Part shown: positions 24,056 through 33,835 of the stretch, piece by piece
How positions within the stretch are numbered: the first letter of the stretch is position 1
How the letters are laid out: each line of letters opens with the position of its first letter
Source of the DNA: Prochlorococcus sp. AG-355-M18
GTDB taxonomy: Bacteria; Cyanobacteriota; Cyanobacteriia; PCC-6307; Cyanobiaceae
DNA length: 52,720 nt
NCBI GenBank assembly: GCA_003280725.1
Contig: QCED01000010.1
Coordinates: forward strand, 1-52,720
Direction of reading: 5' to 3'
Position numbers and translations under genes: made by a program
The notes under the pieces: model-generated
Databases searched by the model: none
What the model saw: the letters and a program-made list of their open reading frames with translations, nothing else
Told to the model about the DNA's origin: nothing

Positions 24056-25765
24056 TTAAAGAATAAAGTCAAAAATATTATTTCTCCTTTTTAGATCAGA
24101 TTTATTTAAATAAACAAATTTTTTATTCAATAATTTCTCAACCTTTCTAAGCTTTGAGTATTTTTTTATATTTTTTGGGATTTGAAAATTACTACTATAA
24201 TAAGAACTAAAATGATCGTACTTAGATAAGCCATAACTCATACTTGGGATATTGTGATTAATAGCTTCCTCTAAAGTGGTAGAAGAAAGAGCAATCAAAC
24301 AATCACTTTTGCAAATATCTTCTGATATTTTTTTTGTTTCTGATAGTTCAATTATGTCATCAAATTTATTTAAAATTTCATTTTTAATTCTTGCATTTAT
24401 CTCGTGATTAACATCTCTTATTCTTAATATTAGTTTAACTTTAAAATCTAATTTTCTTAGTTGATTTGCGAGTTTATTAATACTATAAATATATTCAAAT
24501 GATGATTCAAAATAATGTCTCCTACATCCTAGTTGCTTTACAGTTCCTGCACTTAAAATATTCAAATATTTAGAATCATTAATATTCTCATTTTTTTTAA
24601 AGTTAATTGGTTTAATCTTATTAAAAAAGAGATTTTGACTAGTTAAATAATCATCAGAAAATTTTGATTGAGAATATATATTTATATTCGGAACTTTACT
24701 TTTTATCATACCTACCGCTAGGCTTTCACAAGAAATTACACTCGGCTTATCTAATTTTTGTAAGGTATGAGTACCGTGTGAGATAAGATGTTGTTTTTGC
24801 TTAAGTTTATATAAGATGAAACTTAAAGAATTTAAGTTAGGAAATCGGTTAGTATGGAAAACTCCTTGAATTTGATTATTTCCACATTTTTTAAATAATT
24901 TATAATTATAAAGCTTATATCCGCGGTAAATATTTATATATCTCTCAATATCGTTTATTAAAAAACTTAAATAATCTAATCCTATTGAACGGTTCTCAAT
25001 AGTATGATTTTTTAATTTAATTTTTTTTTCAGATAAAATTGGTAAAATAAAAAATTCGTTTATAAATCTATTTTTAAAGAATAAAATTGAAAATATCTGC
25101 TTAAAAAGTATAAAGAACATTATTGAAATTTTCTGAGATTCGTTGAAAACAATTATATTTTTTTTCCTTTCCCTTAATTCAAGAAAAATATTAGGCATAA
25201 AATATGATTTATTATTTGAAAGTAAATAGAATGGTTTTTGATTAATTAATTGATTTATCAAATGAACCTGAAATTTTGAAAGAAATTTTTTAATAAAACT
25301 ATATTTATAGTTAGTAAATTGAATAAGATGATTGTGTATATTTCCTTTTTCTTTTGAGTATTTTGCTTCAATGCCAATAATTAAACTATCTAAACTATAA
25401 AAATTTTTCCATTTACTTTTAATCAATAATTTATAAATATTAGATTTTGGCAAAATATTCTTAAGATAAAGATAAATTGATATTTTTACCTCAAGGTATG
25501 GCATTAAGATTTCTGTCACAAATTTTTTTTCTTTATTTTTAACTGATTTATTAACTAAGCTAATAATTTGATTAAATATTTTTTGACTTTCTAATACCTT
25601 TTCAGATGCTAATTCATAACTCTTTATTGGATCAGGATATAAAATCTTTAATTTTTTTCTATTTCTAACCATAGGGCATAAAGAAAAACAAATATTATTT
25701 AAATTTTTTATTTGATTTATATCGTTTTCTCCAGAGAGAATATACAAAACTTCTTTCATTATCAA
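24056..25765 (-). CDS. Unrecognised 569-aa protein, probable capsule/surface-glycan transferase
   Basis: I do not recognise the family with certainty. The C-terminal half shows GT-B features: QHLISHGTHTLQKLDKPSVISCESLAVG, then ILSAGTVKQLGCRRHYFESS, then KSDCLIALSSTTLEEAINHNIPSMSYGLSK, where 'TTLEEA' mirrors the donor-binding E of capsule transferases of the CDP-glycerol/capsule synthesis group. The N-terminal half (about 1-200) is helical and Lys-rich. No signal peptide. Minus strand, next to a GT4 gene in the same direction, 222 bases apart. Confidence 0.6.
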   Translation of the reverse strand: MIMKEVLYILSGENDINQIKNLNNICFSLCPMVRNRKKLKILYPDPIKSYELASEKVLESQKIFNQIISLVNKSVKNKEKKFVTEILMPYLEVKISIYLYLKNILPKSNIYKLLIKSKWKNFYSLDSLIIGIEAKYSKEKGNIHNHLIQFTNYKYSFIKKFLSKFQVHLINQLINQKPFYLLSNNKSYFMPNIFLELRERKKNIIVFNESQKISIMFFILFKQIFSILFFKNRFINEFFILPILSEKKIKLKNHTIENRSIGLDYLSFLINDIERYINIYRGYKLYNYKLFKKCGNNQIQGVFHTNRFPNLNSLSFILYKLKQKQHLISHGTHTLQKLDKPSVISCESLAVGMIKSKVPNINIYSQSKFSDDYLTSQNLFFNKIKPINFKKNENINDSKYLNILSAGTVKQLGCRRHYFESSFEYIYSINKLANQLRKLDFKVKLILRIRDVNHEINARIKNEILNKFDDIIELSETKKISEDICKSDCLIALSSTTLEEAINHNIPSMSYGLSKYDHFSSYYSSNFQIPKNIKKYSKLRKVEKLLNKKFVYLNKSDLKRRNNIFDFIL

Positions 25766-25987
25766 AAGTATTTTTTGAATAATAATAAATTTTCTAAGAA
25801 TCTACAAACTGTAAATCAAAAATTATTCTATCTTTAGTAATGAATTCTATAATAGAAACATACAATTCTCAGTGTTTTTGAATTATTAGAATAAAGAATT
25901 TTTAAGAAAGTTCTTAAAAATATATAAAAAATATATTTTAAAAACTTTTAAAATAAATTTTGACAGTTTAAAAATAGAAAAAGATTT

Positions 25988-27103
25988 TCAAATTAAATTT
26001 AATAATTGATTACTTAAATTTGAATAATTAAACAATCCCATTAAATTATCTTCACTGATATTATATAAAATTTTCTTTCTATTTATAATTTCAGATTTAG
26101 AAAGAGGTTTAATTTGATCTAATATTTCTACTAGTTTTTTATTGGAGTTAAAAAATCTAGCATCAGGGAATAATTCTCTATTTATATCTATATCGCGTAA
26201 TATTAAAGGTATATCATAAAGATTAGCTTCTAACGCTGGGATCCCAAAACCTTCGTATTTAGAAGTTGAAACATAAGCTGAAGAAAAAAGTAAAAGCGAG
26301 CAGAGATGATTTTGCGAAAGTTCCTGGAAATAGTTAATGTTAGATAATATTTTTTTGCTCTTTGAATTTGTATTAATATCAATTAATTCTTTAATTTTTT
26401 TGTCAGAAGGGTAACCAACCAAATTAATATTAAATTGATTCTTAGTTTTTGATAAAGCTTCTAATAAGTCAGAATGAAATTTTCTTGGTGATAGAGTGGC
26501 TATATAAATTATATTTGGCAAATTAAAATTTATTGAATTAGAAATAAATTTATTATTTTCTATATTTTTTTTTCTCGCTAAATAATTAGAACTTTTAATA
26601 AAATCACTAGTTACTGAATTATATATATATGAAATATTTTTTTTCCTGCTTGATAAATTTCTTATAGATTTCATAGATGAATTACTTACGGTGATTATAT
26701 TCGCATAATTTTTTATAAAGAGTAGGAAAAATTTATAAAAAAAGGAATTGTGCCTTGCAAAATTTTTATTTGTCCAGCTCACATCATGTATTTGTATAAA
26801 AACTTTTTTGTTAAATAATGCAATTATTGAAGGATTAAAATCAGTTATGAAATAATAATTTCTTACTAAGCAATAATAAAAAATAAGAGATTCAACTTTA
26901 ATAAATTTAACTACTTTATAAAAAATCTTTAGTAATCCGTAACTATTTTTCCCTTCATAGAGTTTAATTAACTTAACTTTTACATTAATTCTTTTAATTA
27001 GTTTTTCTAAAAGTAAATATCTATTAAATGCTCCACTTATGCCATTATAATAGGGATAAAGAAGAATTATTTTTTTTGTTTTTCTTCTTTTATATAAAAT
27101 CAA
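25988..27103 (-). CDS. GT4-family glycosyltransferase
   Basis: 371 residues, GT-B fold. The donor-binding motif is STSKYEGFGIPALEANLYDIPLILRDI (EGFG plus E in E-x7-E pattern, about 285-311), preceded by NIIYIATLSPRKFHSDLLEAL, the start of the second Rossmann-like domain. The N-terminal LYPYYNGISGAFNR is the acceptor-domain start with the Gly loop. It transfers a sugar from a nucleotide donor to a lipid-linked or surface glycan in the cytoplasm. First gene left of the divergent region with a 16-bp palindrome. Confidence 0.8.
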   Translation of the reverse strand: MILYKRRKTKKIILLYPYYNGISGAFNRYLLLEKLIKRINVKVKLIKLYEGKNSYGLLKIFYKVVKFIKVESLIFYYCLVRNYYFITDFNPSIIALFNKKVFIQIHDVSWTNKNFARHNSFFYKFFLLFIKNYANIITVSNSSMKSIRNLSSRKKNISYIYNSVTSDFIKSSNYLARKKNIENNKFISNSINFNLPNIIYIATLSPRKFHSDLLEALSKTKNQFNINLVGYPSDKKIKELIDINTNSKSKKILSNINYFQELSQNHLCSLLLFSSAYVSTSKYEGFGIPALEANLYDIPLILRDIDINRELFPDARFFNSNKKLVEILDQIKPLSKSEIINRKKILYNISEDNLMGLFNYSNLSNQLLNLI

Positions 27104-27418
27104 ACTAAAAATTATAACTAACTTTTAATCTACCCTTTTAGCTTAATACATGCAACGAGATCATTTATAAATGATTAAGTTTTTATATTCTATATTCTAT
27201 AAACTTTGATAGTAATAATATTAATCAATAGGATGTAAATTATTCAATAAAAACTCCTTAAATATTTCTTTTACGAATTAATATTCAATACTCTAGTTAC
27301 AAAATCCGAGTAAAATGATATAAAGAAAAATAGACTTCAAGAACTAAAAATGAATTTTAAATTTGATTAATATTTAAATTATCTTCTTAAATTCATCTGA
27401 AAAGCGCTTAATTATGAA
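27104..27418. other. Divergent promoter region between two GT4 genes
   Basis: 315 bases with no gene. It holds a perfect 16-bp palindrome (27160-27175) and AT-rich promoter-like sequence for both genes, plus a TATTCTATATTCTATA tract near 27188-27203. I see no RNA gene. Confidence 0.5.
27160..27175. promoter_or_regulatory. Perfect 16-bp palindrome between divergent glycosyltransferase genes
   Basis: ATCATTTATAAATGAT is a perfect palindrome of 16 bases, 57 bases from the start of the minus-strand GT4 gene and 243 from the plus-strand one. Such a site could bind a dimeric regulator. AT-rich DNA makes short palindromes common, but a 16-base one is less likely by chance. Confidence 0.35.
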
Positions 27419-28552
27419 ATGAAAAAAGTTCTTCTTGTATCAAATTATTACTCATCTTATATTTCGGCTGGAACATCGAAAAGAACTAAAGATATAAAAA
27501 ATGGTCTTTTAGCGCTTGGTTGGGAGTGTATGGTAGTAACTATCAAGAGGAGGGGACAACCTCTCAACAAAGAGCCTGATAAAAATCAAATTATTGCCCT
27601 AAAAACATTATCCGAAAGATATCCAATACCACTTTTTAATAATAAAAAATTATATAAATTAATAGAAAAAAGCGATATCGTTCACATTATAGATCATTGG
27701 TCTATGCTTAATTTACTCTCGATTTTATTTTGTTTATTATCTAAAACTCCCTATACTTATTCTCCTTGCGGGGCTCTTAAACCATTAGGAAATAATATCA
27801 TTATAAAAAAATTATATAATTTATTTTTTTTAAAAATAATCTTTAAGAATGCCTCATGTTTTTTTGCAGTTACATATAAAGAATTAAATGAAATTAAAAA
27901 TATATCTAAAAACAAAGTAAATACTTACTTGCTTCCCAACGGAATATGGGCAAAATCAGAAAATAGTTCGTCTAATATAAAAATTGTTAAAAATTCTTCA
28001 AAATACGAACTTCCAAATAAATATATTTTATTTGTGGGAAGATTAAGCATAATTAAAGGCCCCGACATTTTACTAAAGGCATTTCTAAAAACACAAATAA
28101 AAGATGAATATGGATTAGTATTTGCAGGCCCAGACGATAATATGCTTTATAAAATGTCGAAGAGTATAAAAAAAAGCAGCCATAGAAAAAAAATATTTTT
28201 TTTAGGAGCTGTTTCTGCTCAAGAAAGAGATTTATTAATGAAAAATGCAATCTTAACAGTTATTCCCTCAAGGAATGAAGCCATGTCTATGGTGGCCTTA
28301 GAAAGTTCTTCTTTAGGAACTCCTTTTCTAGCCACAAAAAACTGTGGTCTTGATGATTTTAAAAGAAATTCATCTGGTTTTATTTGCGAAGGTGACTATA
28401 AATCTATTTCAATCAATTTAGATATCCTTTTGAAGGATCCTGAGTATCTAAAAATAATAGGTGAAAATTCACTTAAATATGTATTAAAAAATTATAGCTG
28501 GGAATCAATAATTGAAAAAATGAGTTTTTATTTGGATAAATTTAAAAAATAG
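27419..28552 (+). CDS. GT4-family glycosyltransferase
   Basis: 377 residues, GT-B fold. Acceptor side: SNYYSSYISAGTSKRTKDI with the Gly loop. Donor side: YILFVGRLSIIKGPDILLKAF (motif GR-x-x-x-KG) at about 203-223 and LTVIPSRNEAMSMVALESSSLGTPFLATKNCGLDD (E...E pattern, about 281-315) near the end. Domain order and length are normal for GT4. It opens the rightward run of glycan genes. Sugar donor and acceptor unknown. Confidence 0.85.
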   Translation: MKKVLLVSNYYSSYISAGTSKRTKDIKNGLLALGWECMVVTIKRRGQPLNKEPDKNQIIALKTLSERYPIPLFNNKKLYKLIEKSDIVHIIDHWSMLNLLSILFCLLSKTPYTYSPCGALKPLGNNIIIKKLYNLFFLKIIFKNASCFFAVTYKELNEIKNISKNKVNTYLLPNGIWAKSENSSSNIKIVKNSSKYELPNKYILFVGRLSIIKGPDILLKAFLKTQIKDEYGLVFAGPDDNMLYKMSKSIKKSSHRKKIFFLGAVSAQERDLLMKNAILTVIPSRNEAMSMVALESSSLGTPFLATKNCGLDDFKRNSSGFICEGDYKSISINLDILLKDPEYLKIIGENSLKYVLKNYSWESIIEKMSFYLDKFKK

Positions 28553-28742
28553 AATACTTATTATTAAGTAAATTTTAAAAAATTAAAATTTCTAATATTT
28601 AGTAAATAATAATTAATTAAGAGATTTTTTTAAATTTCTAATTTTTATATAAATAATAAAGTTTAAAGAAATATATAAAAATAATTTAGAAATTATTATA
28701 TATTTTAAAAAACATTATTTCATATCTACTCGAATAACTATT

Positions 28743-29489
28743 ATGCCTCAAGTCAACGCATTCATAGGTTCTAGACTTGGTTCCACAAGATTAAAATTTA
28801 AAAATTTACTACTGCTTAACAATAAACCGCTTTTCACATATCTAACTAATAGTGCATTAAAGAGTTCAAAAATTGAAAATCTTTATTTAAATACTGATTC
28901 AGATTATTTAATAGAAATAGCAAAAGATATATTTGAAGACAATCTAAAATATTATGTCCGTCCAGCATCTCTAGGATCTTCCAAAGCTAAATTAGATGAC
29001 TTCGTTTATGATTTCATGCTTAAATTCCCTAATGAATTGACTATATTTTTTAATCCATGTTGTTTATTTCTTAAAACTGAAACTATTGATAAAGCAATAG
29101 ATTACTTTATAAAGAAAGATTTGGACTCCCTCTGCGCAAGTAGAGTTGCACAAACTCTTTGCTTCTTAAAAAATAAACCAATAAATTTTTCTTTTGAAAC
29201 TAGTCAGCCTAGGACACAAGATCTTGAACCTATACATTGTCAAACTTGTGCTTTTTTTATTTGGAAAACTAAAACTTTTTTAGAGTCATATAAAAAAAAT
29301 AAATCGGGTAATTTTTGTGGAAAATTTGAATCATATGGACTCTCAACAATTGAAGCTATAGATATAGATAATGAGGAAGATTTTCTCATAGCAGAAAACA
29401 TATTGCTTGGTAAAGAAAGAAAATTCAAGTTTAAATATCACAAAAGTGTAGAAACTTTAATTAAAGAAGGCAAAATTAAACCTAATTAA
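28743..29489 (+). CDS. Nucleotidyltransferase of the acylneuraminate/Kdo cytidylyltransferase family
   Basis: 248 residues. The N-terminal AFIGSRLGSTRLKFKNLLLLNNKPLFTYL matches the nucleotide-binding start of CMP-sialate/CMP-Kdo synthetases (x-GS-x-R-x-K-N). Further features are YVRPASLGSSKAKLDDFV and the C-terminal STIEAIDIDNEEDFLIAENIL, where the metal-binding Asp pair lies. It activates an acidic or amino sugar with CTP. The exact sugar is open; a nonulosonic-acid pathway would need synthase genes that are not visible here. Confidence 0.7.
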   Translation: MPQVNAFIGSRLGSTRLKFKNLLLLNNKPLFTYLTNSALKSSKIENLYLNTDSDYLIEIAKDIFEDNLKYYVRPASLGSSKAKLDDFVYDFMLKFPNELTIFFNPCCLFLKTETIDKAIDYFIKKDLDSLCASRVAQTLCFLKNKPINFSFETSQPRTQDLEPIHCQTCAFFIWKTKTFLESYKKNKSGNFCGKFESYGLSTIEAIDIDNEEDFLIAENILLGKERKFKFKYHKSVETLIKEGKIKPN

Positions 29490-29699
29490 TATATTAAGTA
29501 AATTCATAAATATCAATTTTAAAAAGATTTTTTATAATCAAGAAAGTTATTGAAATTGAATCAAATAGAATTCCCAATTTTCTTTCAAAAAAAAGAATTT
29601 TAAAGTATTTCTTAATAAGAAGATATAAAAATTAAGATTCTGATTTTCAGTCCCTAACGTAAAATATAATTACATAATAAGAGAATAAATAAAGATTAT

Positions 29700-30761
29700 A
29701 TGGCCTTTTTAGTAACTGGTGCAGCAGGCTTCATTGGATATCATTTTTGTTATAAACTTTTGGAAAAAGGTGAAGAAGTTATTGGATTTGATAATTTGAA
29801 TAATTATTATGATGTCAATTTAAAAAATGATAGAATAAAACAATTAAATTTAAAAGCTTCAGAAGATAATGGTATTTTCCAATTTATTAAGGGTGATCTT
29901 AAAAATAAAGAAGATTTAAAAAAAGTTTTCAATTTTGATTTTAAGTCGGATTTCGAAAAGAAACTTTCTAATATCTCTCATGTTGTTCATTTAGCAGCAC
30001 AAGCAGGTGTTAGATATTCAATTGAGAACCCAGCAGCTTATGTTGAATCTAACCTAGTCGGTTTTTGCAATTTGATTGAAGAATGCAAAATAAATAAGAT
30101 TAAACACTTTGTTTATGCAAGTAGTAGCTCAGTATATGGTGGGAATAAGGATATTCCATTCAATGAATCAGATAATGTTAATAAACCTATCAGTTTATAT
30201 GCGGCAACTAAAAAATCAAATGAATTAATTGCTCATACCTACAGTCATCTTTTTAATCTGCCCACAACTGGATTGAGATTCTTCACAGTTTATGGACCTT
30301 GGGGTAGACCAGATATGGCACTTTTCAAGTTTACAGATTTAATTATGAAAAATAAGCCAATTAGAGTTTTTAATTTTGGCAATATGATTAGAGACTTTAC
30401 TTATATTGATGATGTTATTGAAGCAATGTTTCTTATAGTAAATAAATTACCTTCTGCAACTAATCACAATATCGCAAATAAAAAAAATTATAAGAAAGTT
30501 GATATTTTAGCTCCTTATAAGATATTTAATATTGGCAATTCCCAACCAAAAAACTTGAAAGACTATATAGAGTCAATAGAAAAACATCTAAAGCTAAAAG
30601 CCAAAATCATCCTAGAAGAAATGCAACCTGGTGATGTAGAAGCTACTTATGCAAACACTAATTCTCTTGAAGAGTGGATTGGCTTTAAACCAAATACATC
30701 AATAGATAAAGGTATTAAAAACTTCATAGATTGGTATATTTCTTACTATAAACAAAAATAA
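29700..30761 (+). CDS. NAD-dependent UDP-uronate 4-epimerase-like enzyme
   Basis: 353 residues, extended SDR. NAD-binding GAAGFIGYHFC at the start, the VHLAAQAGVRYSIENP segment, catalytic SSSSVYG and Y-x3-K in YAATKKSNE, and FFTVYGPWGRPDMALFKFT, which is typical for UDP-glucuronate 4-epimerases (GAE/LpsL) and related UDP-HexNAcA epimerases (WbpP/TviC group). It forms a UDP-galacturonate-type donor. Nine bases separate it from the dehydrogenase that makes UDP-uronates, so dehydrogenase and epimerase act in turn. Confidence 0.8.
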   Translation: MAFLVTGAAGFIGYHFCYKLLEKGEEVIGFDNLNNYYDVNLKNDRIKQLNLKASEDNGIFQFIKGDLKNKEDLKKVFNFDFKSDFEKKLSNISHVVHLAAQAGVRYSIENPAAYVESNLVGFCNLIEECKINKIKHFVYASSSSVYGGNKDIPFNESDNVNKPISLYAATKKSNELIAHTYSHLFNLPTTGLRFFTVYGPWGRPDMALFKFTDLIMKNKPIRVFNFGNMIRDFTYIDDVIEAMFLIVNKLPSATNHNIANKKNYKKVDILAPYKIFNIGNSQPKNLKDYIESIEKHLKLKAKIILEEMQPGDVEATYANTNSLEEWIGFKPNTSIDKGIKNFIDWYISYYKQK

Positions 30762-30770
30762 TTCAAAGAA

Positions 30771-32129
30771 TTGTATAAATCTAAGTTACCTAAATTGAAT
30801 AATTGTAATGTTGGAATTATTGGTCTGGGTTATGTTGGTTTACCATTAGCACTTAAAATTGCAAATCAAAAACAGTGTTTAGTGACTCAAAAAAAAACTA
30901 ACAGGAAAGTTATTGGATACGATATTGATAAAATTAGAATTGAAGAATTAAATAGAGGTATTGATAAAAAAAATATATTTTCAAAAAAAATAATTAATGA
31001 TACTAAAAATATAATTTTTACACATAAAATGCACACTCTCATGAGAAGCGAAGTTTTTATTATTACAGTACCTACTCCAATTAATATTAAAAACGAACCA
31101 GATTTATATTTTTTAAAGGAAGCCTCTAAAATTGTAGGGGAGTGCATTAAAGGTCAAAATTACAAAGGTAGAAATCCTATAATTATATATGAAAGCACTG
31201 TTTACCCTGGAGTAACTGAAGAAATCTGTGTACCATTGATAGAGCAAATATCTGGCAAGAAATATAATTGTGAAAAATATACAAATTCTTTTTACTTAGG
31301 ATACAGCCCTGAAAGAATTAATCCTGGAGATTTGAAAAAAACTATAGATTCAATAACAAAAGTTACAAGCGGATGTAATAAATATATAGCCAATTGGATT
31401 GATAGTTTTTATAAATCATTCATTTCTGCAGGTACTTTTAAAGCTAGTAATATCAAAGTTGCAGAGGCAGCAAAAATTATCGAAAATACTCAAAGAGATA
31501 TAAATATTGCCTTAGTAAATGAACTTTCTATTTTATTTAAAAAGCTAAATATCAACACAAATGAGGTTTTAGATGCCGCAAATACAAAATGGAATTTCCA
31601 AAGATACTCTCCCGGTCTTGTTGGAGGCCATTGCATAGGCGTTGACCCATATTATTTAACATTTAAAGCAAAAGAAATTGGGTTAAATACCAAATTAATA
31701 TCTGCCGGTAGATCAATAAATGACTACATGCATGAATATTTTTTTGAACAGGTTTTAACTAAGTTAAAGAAAAGAGAGAAAACATTAAAGTATGAGGATA
31801 TTTTGCTTTTAGGCCTATCTTACAAATCAAATTGTGGTGACATAAGAAATTCCCAACTAATTTCACTAGTGAAAAATATCCAAAAGAAGAAAATGAAAAT
31901 TACAATTGTCGATCCCTTGGTAAATAAAAAAGAAGTTTTTAATGAAATAGGATTAGAATCATTAGATATAATTCCTAAATTAAAAAAATATTCAGTAATA
32001 ATTTTTGCTTTGTATCATAAAGAATTCGAGAAATTAGGAGTAAGAGAATTATCAAAGATATCCCAAAAAAACACAATTATCTTTGACTTAACAAACAAAC
32101 TTTCCGGAGAAAACGTATTTAATTTATAG
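30771..32129 (+). CDS. UDP-sugar 6-dehydrogenase (UDP-HexNAc/WbpA-TviB type)
   Basis: 452 residues from a TTG. N-terminal NAD-binding GLGYVGLPLA, then FIITVPTPI, ESTVYPGVTEE, YSPERINPGD, and the catalytic Cys in VGGHCIGVDPYYL. The family oxidises C6 of a UDP-sugar to a uronate in two NAD steps. SPERINPGD and the C-terminal LGLSYKSNCGDIRNSQ favour the WbpA/TviB/WbpO group (UDP-HexNAc) over plain UDP-glucose dehydrogenase. The product feeds the epimerase directly upstream. Confidence 0.83.
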   Translation: MYKSKLPKLNNCNVGIIGLGYVGLPLALKIANQKQCLVTQKKTNRKVIGYDIDKIRIEELNRGIDKKNIFSKKIINDTKNIIFTHKMHTLMRSEVFIITVPTPINIKNEPDLYFLKEASKIVGECIKGQNYKGRNPIIIYESTVYPGVTEEICVPLIEQISGKKYNCEKYTNSFYLGYSPERINPGDLKKTIDSITKVTSGCNKYIANWIDSFYKSFISAGTFKASNIKVAEAAKIIENTQRDINIALVNELSILFKKLNINTNEVLDAANTKWNFQRYSPGLVGGHCIGVDPYYLTFKAKEIGLNTKLISAGRSINDYMHEYFFEQVLTKLKKREKTLKYEDILLLGLSYKSNCGDIRNSQLISLVKNIQKKKMKITIVDPLVNKKEVFNEIGLESLDIIPKLKKYSVIIFALYHKEFEKLGVRELSKISQKNTIIFDLTNKLSGENVFNL

Positions 32130-32133
32130 AGAA

Positions 32134-33801
32134 ATGATAAGGGATATTTGGAAAAATTACTATAGGTATATAAAGGTATCTGGTAAAGCAAGTAAATTAG
32201 CTGTAGTTTATGGAATTGTCGGGGCTTTTTTAGAAACTTTTTCAATATATCTACTAGCAAACTTAATAACAAACCTAGGTAATAAAACAAACAATATTAA
32301 TATTAGATTTTTAGATTTGAGTAACTTAACTAAAGAAATATATTTTATATTCATCATTTCTGCAACTTTTGCAGCCTTTATTTATTATCTATCTAATAAA
32401 AATATAATAAGAGCAAAGTGTCTTATAGAGAAATTCATAAGACAAGAAATAACAGATCTTACTCTCAATATAAAGTGGGAATATTACCTCCAAATAAGTC
32501 AGGGTGATATATCAAAATCAATTATTTCAGAGGGACAAAATATATCGGAAGGATATATGTATTTCTTGCAAGCAATTACATACTCATTAATTGCAATTAC
32601 ATACTTTATTGCTTGCTTAATATTTGTACCCAATACATTTATTATATTAATAATTTATGCTCTAATTGCTTTTCGAATTTATGTATTTTATTCAAGAAAA
32701 GCAGATGAGTTTGGAAAGAATTTATCAAAAATAACTTCCAATATAGGTAAATGGACTGCTGGAATATTTAATAACCTTAAGTATTTAAGGTCTATAAGTA
32801 AAGATGAATTAGCAAAAGATGAATCCCAAAAAATATTTCTAAAATTTTCAGATTCATATGAAAAAGCAAGAATTGCAAGCTACAAATCAAAATTCATAAC
32901 AGAATTACTCACAATAATATTTATCTCTATATCAATATCATTTATCTTTATAACTGGAGGCAATATTTCCAACTTAATACTTTCTTTATCGCTATTTATT
33001 AGGATGACACCTAAAGTTTACAACGCTCAAAGTAGGCTTCTAGATTCAGTTGCAATGGTTTCATGGCCAAGGTTATATAATGAAAAAATACAATGGGCAA
33101 AGAATCATAGAAACAAAAACCCAAACTCAAAAAACTTTAAATTCAAGGGTAAGATTACTTTTAAAAATGTTTCTTTTAACTATCCAGATAACCAGACAAT
33201 CTTAAGAAATATAAATCTTGTAATTAATCAAAATGAATGCATTGGGATTATTGGTAAATCTGGGAATGGTAAAAGTACATTATTAGATTTAATTACGGGT
33301 ATAATCAAACCGATAAAAGGTTCCATATATTTATGTGATGAAGATATAAATAATGTAAACATCATTAGTTGGAGAGAGAAAATAGGAATTGTAATGCAAG
33401 AAAATTTTTTTAAAAATGATACCATCGCATCAAATATAGCTTTAGGAGGAGTAATTGATAGAGAAAAAATTAAAAAGTCACTCATAAACGCAAATGCTTG
33501 GGATTTTGTAAAAGAACTTTCTAAAGGAATGGATCAGCAGATATTTGATAGAGGTTCAAGATTCTCAGGAGGGCAAAGACAAAGACTTGCTCTAGCAAGA
33601 GCATTATATTATGATCCTCAAATATTATTATTGGACGAACCATCTACTGGTCTAGATTCTAAATCTATAAAAGAATTAATATCTTCTATTAAAAACATAA
33701 AAGGAAAAATGATAATAGTTTTAGTTTCACATAAAAAAGAATTAATTAGTATTTGTGATAGAGTTTTAAAGCTGGATAAAAATGGTCTAGAACAAATTTA
33801 G
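32134..33801 (+). CDS. ABC exporter (half-transporter), probable lipid-linked glycan flippase
   Basis: 555 residues. N-terminal membrane domain of about six helices to residue 310 or so, then an ATPase with Walker A IGKSGNGKST, Q-loop IGIVMQEN, signature FSGGQRQR and Walker B ILLLDEPST, then SHKKE for the H-loop. Fused membrane plus ATPase is the MsbA/PglK layout. In a glycan operon it probably flips a lipid-linked oligosaccharide across the inner membrane. Four bases after the dehydrogenase stop, so it is in the same transcript. Cargo is inferred from the neighbours. Confidence 0.82.
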   Translation: MIRDIWKNYYRYIKVSGKASKLAVVYGIVGAFLETFSIYLLANLITNLGNKTNNINIRFLDLSNLTKEIYFIFIISATFAAFIYYLSNKNIIRAKCLIEKFIRQEITDLTLNIKWEYYLQISQGDISKSIISEGQNISEGYMYFLQAITYSLIAITYFIACLIFVPNTFIILIIYALIAFRIYVFYSRKADEFGKNLSKITSNIGKWTAGIFNNLKYLRSISKDELAKDESQKIFLKFSDSYEKARIASYKSKFITELLTIIFISISISFIFITGGNISNLILSLSLFIRMTPKVYNAQSRLLDSVAMVSWPRLYNEKIQWAKNHRNKNPNSKNFKFKGKITFKNVSFNYPDNQTILRNINLVINQNECIGIIGKSGNGKSTLLDLITGIIKPIKGSIYLCDEDINNVNIISWREKIGIVMQENFFKNDTIASNIALGGVIDREKIKKSLINANAWDFVKELSKGMDQQIFDRGSRFSGGQRQRLALARALYYDPQILLLDEPSTGLDSKSIKELISSIKNIKGKMIIVLVSHKKELISICDRVLKLDKNGLEQI

Positions 33802-33835
33802 ATGAATAGGTTCTTTAAGAAAAAAGAGATTTTGG

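Noticed and set aside
32015..32290. 91-aa minus-strand ORF across the dehydrogenase/ABC junction
   Set aside because: Antisense to two solid genes; no motif.
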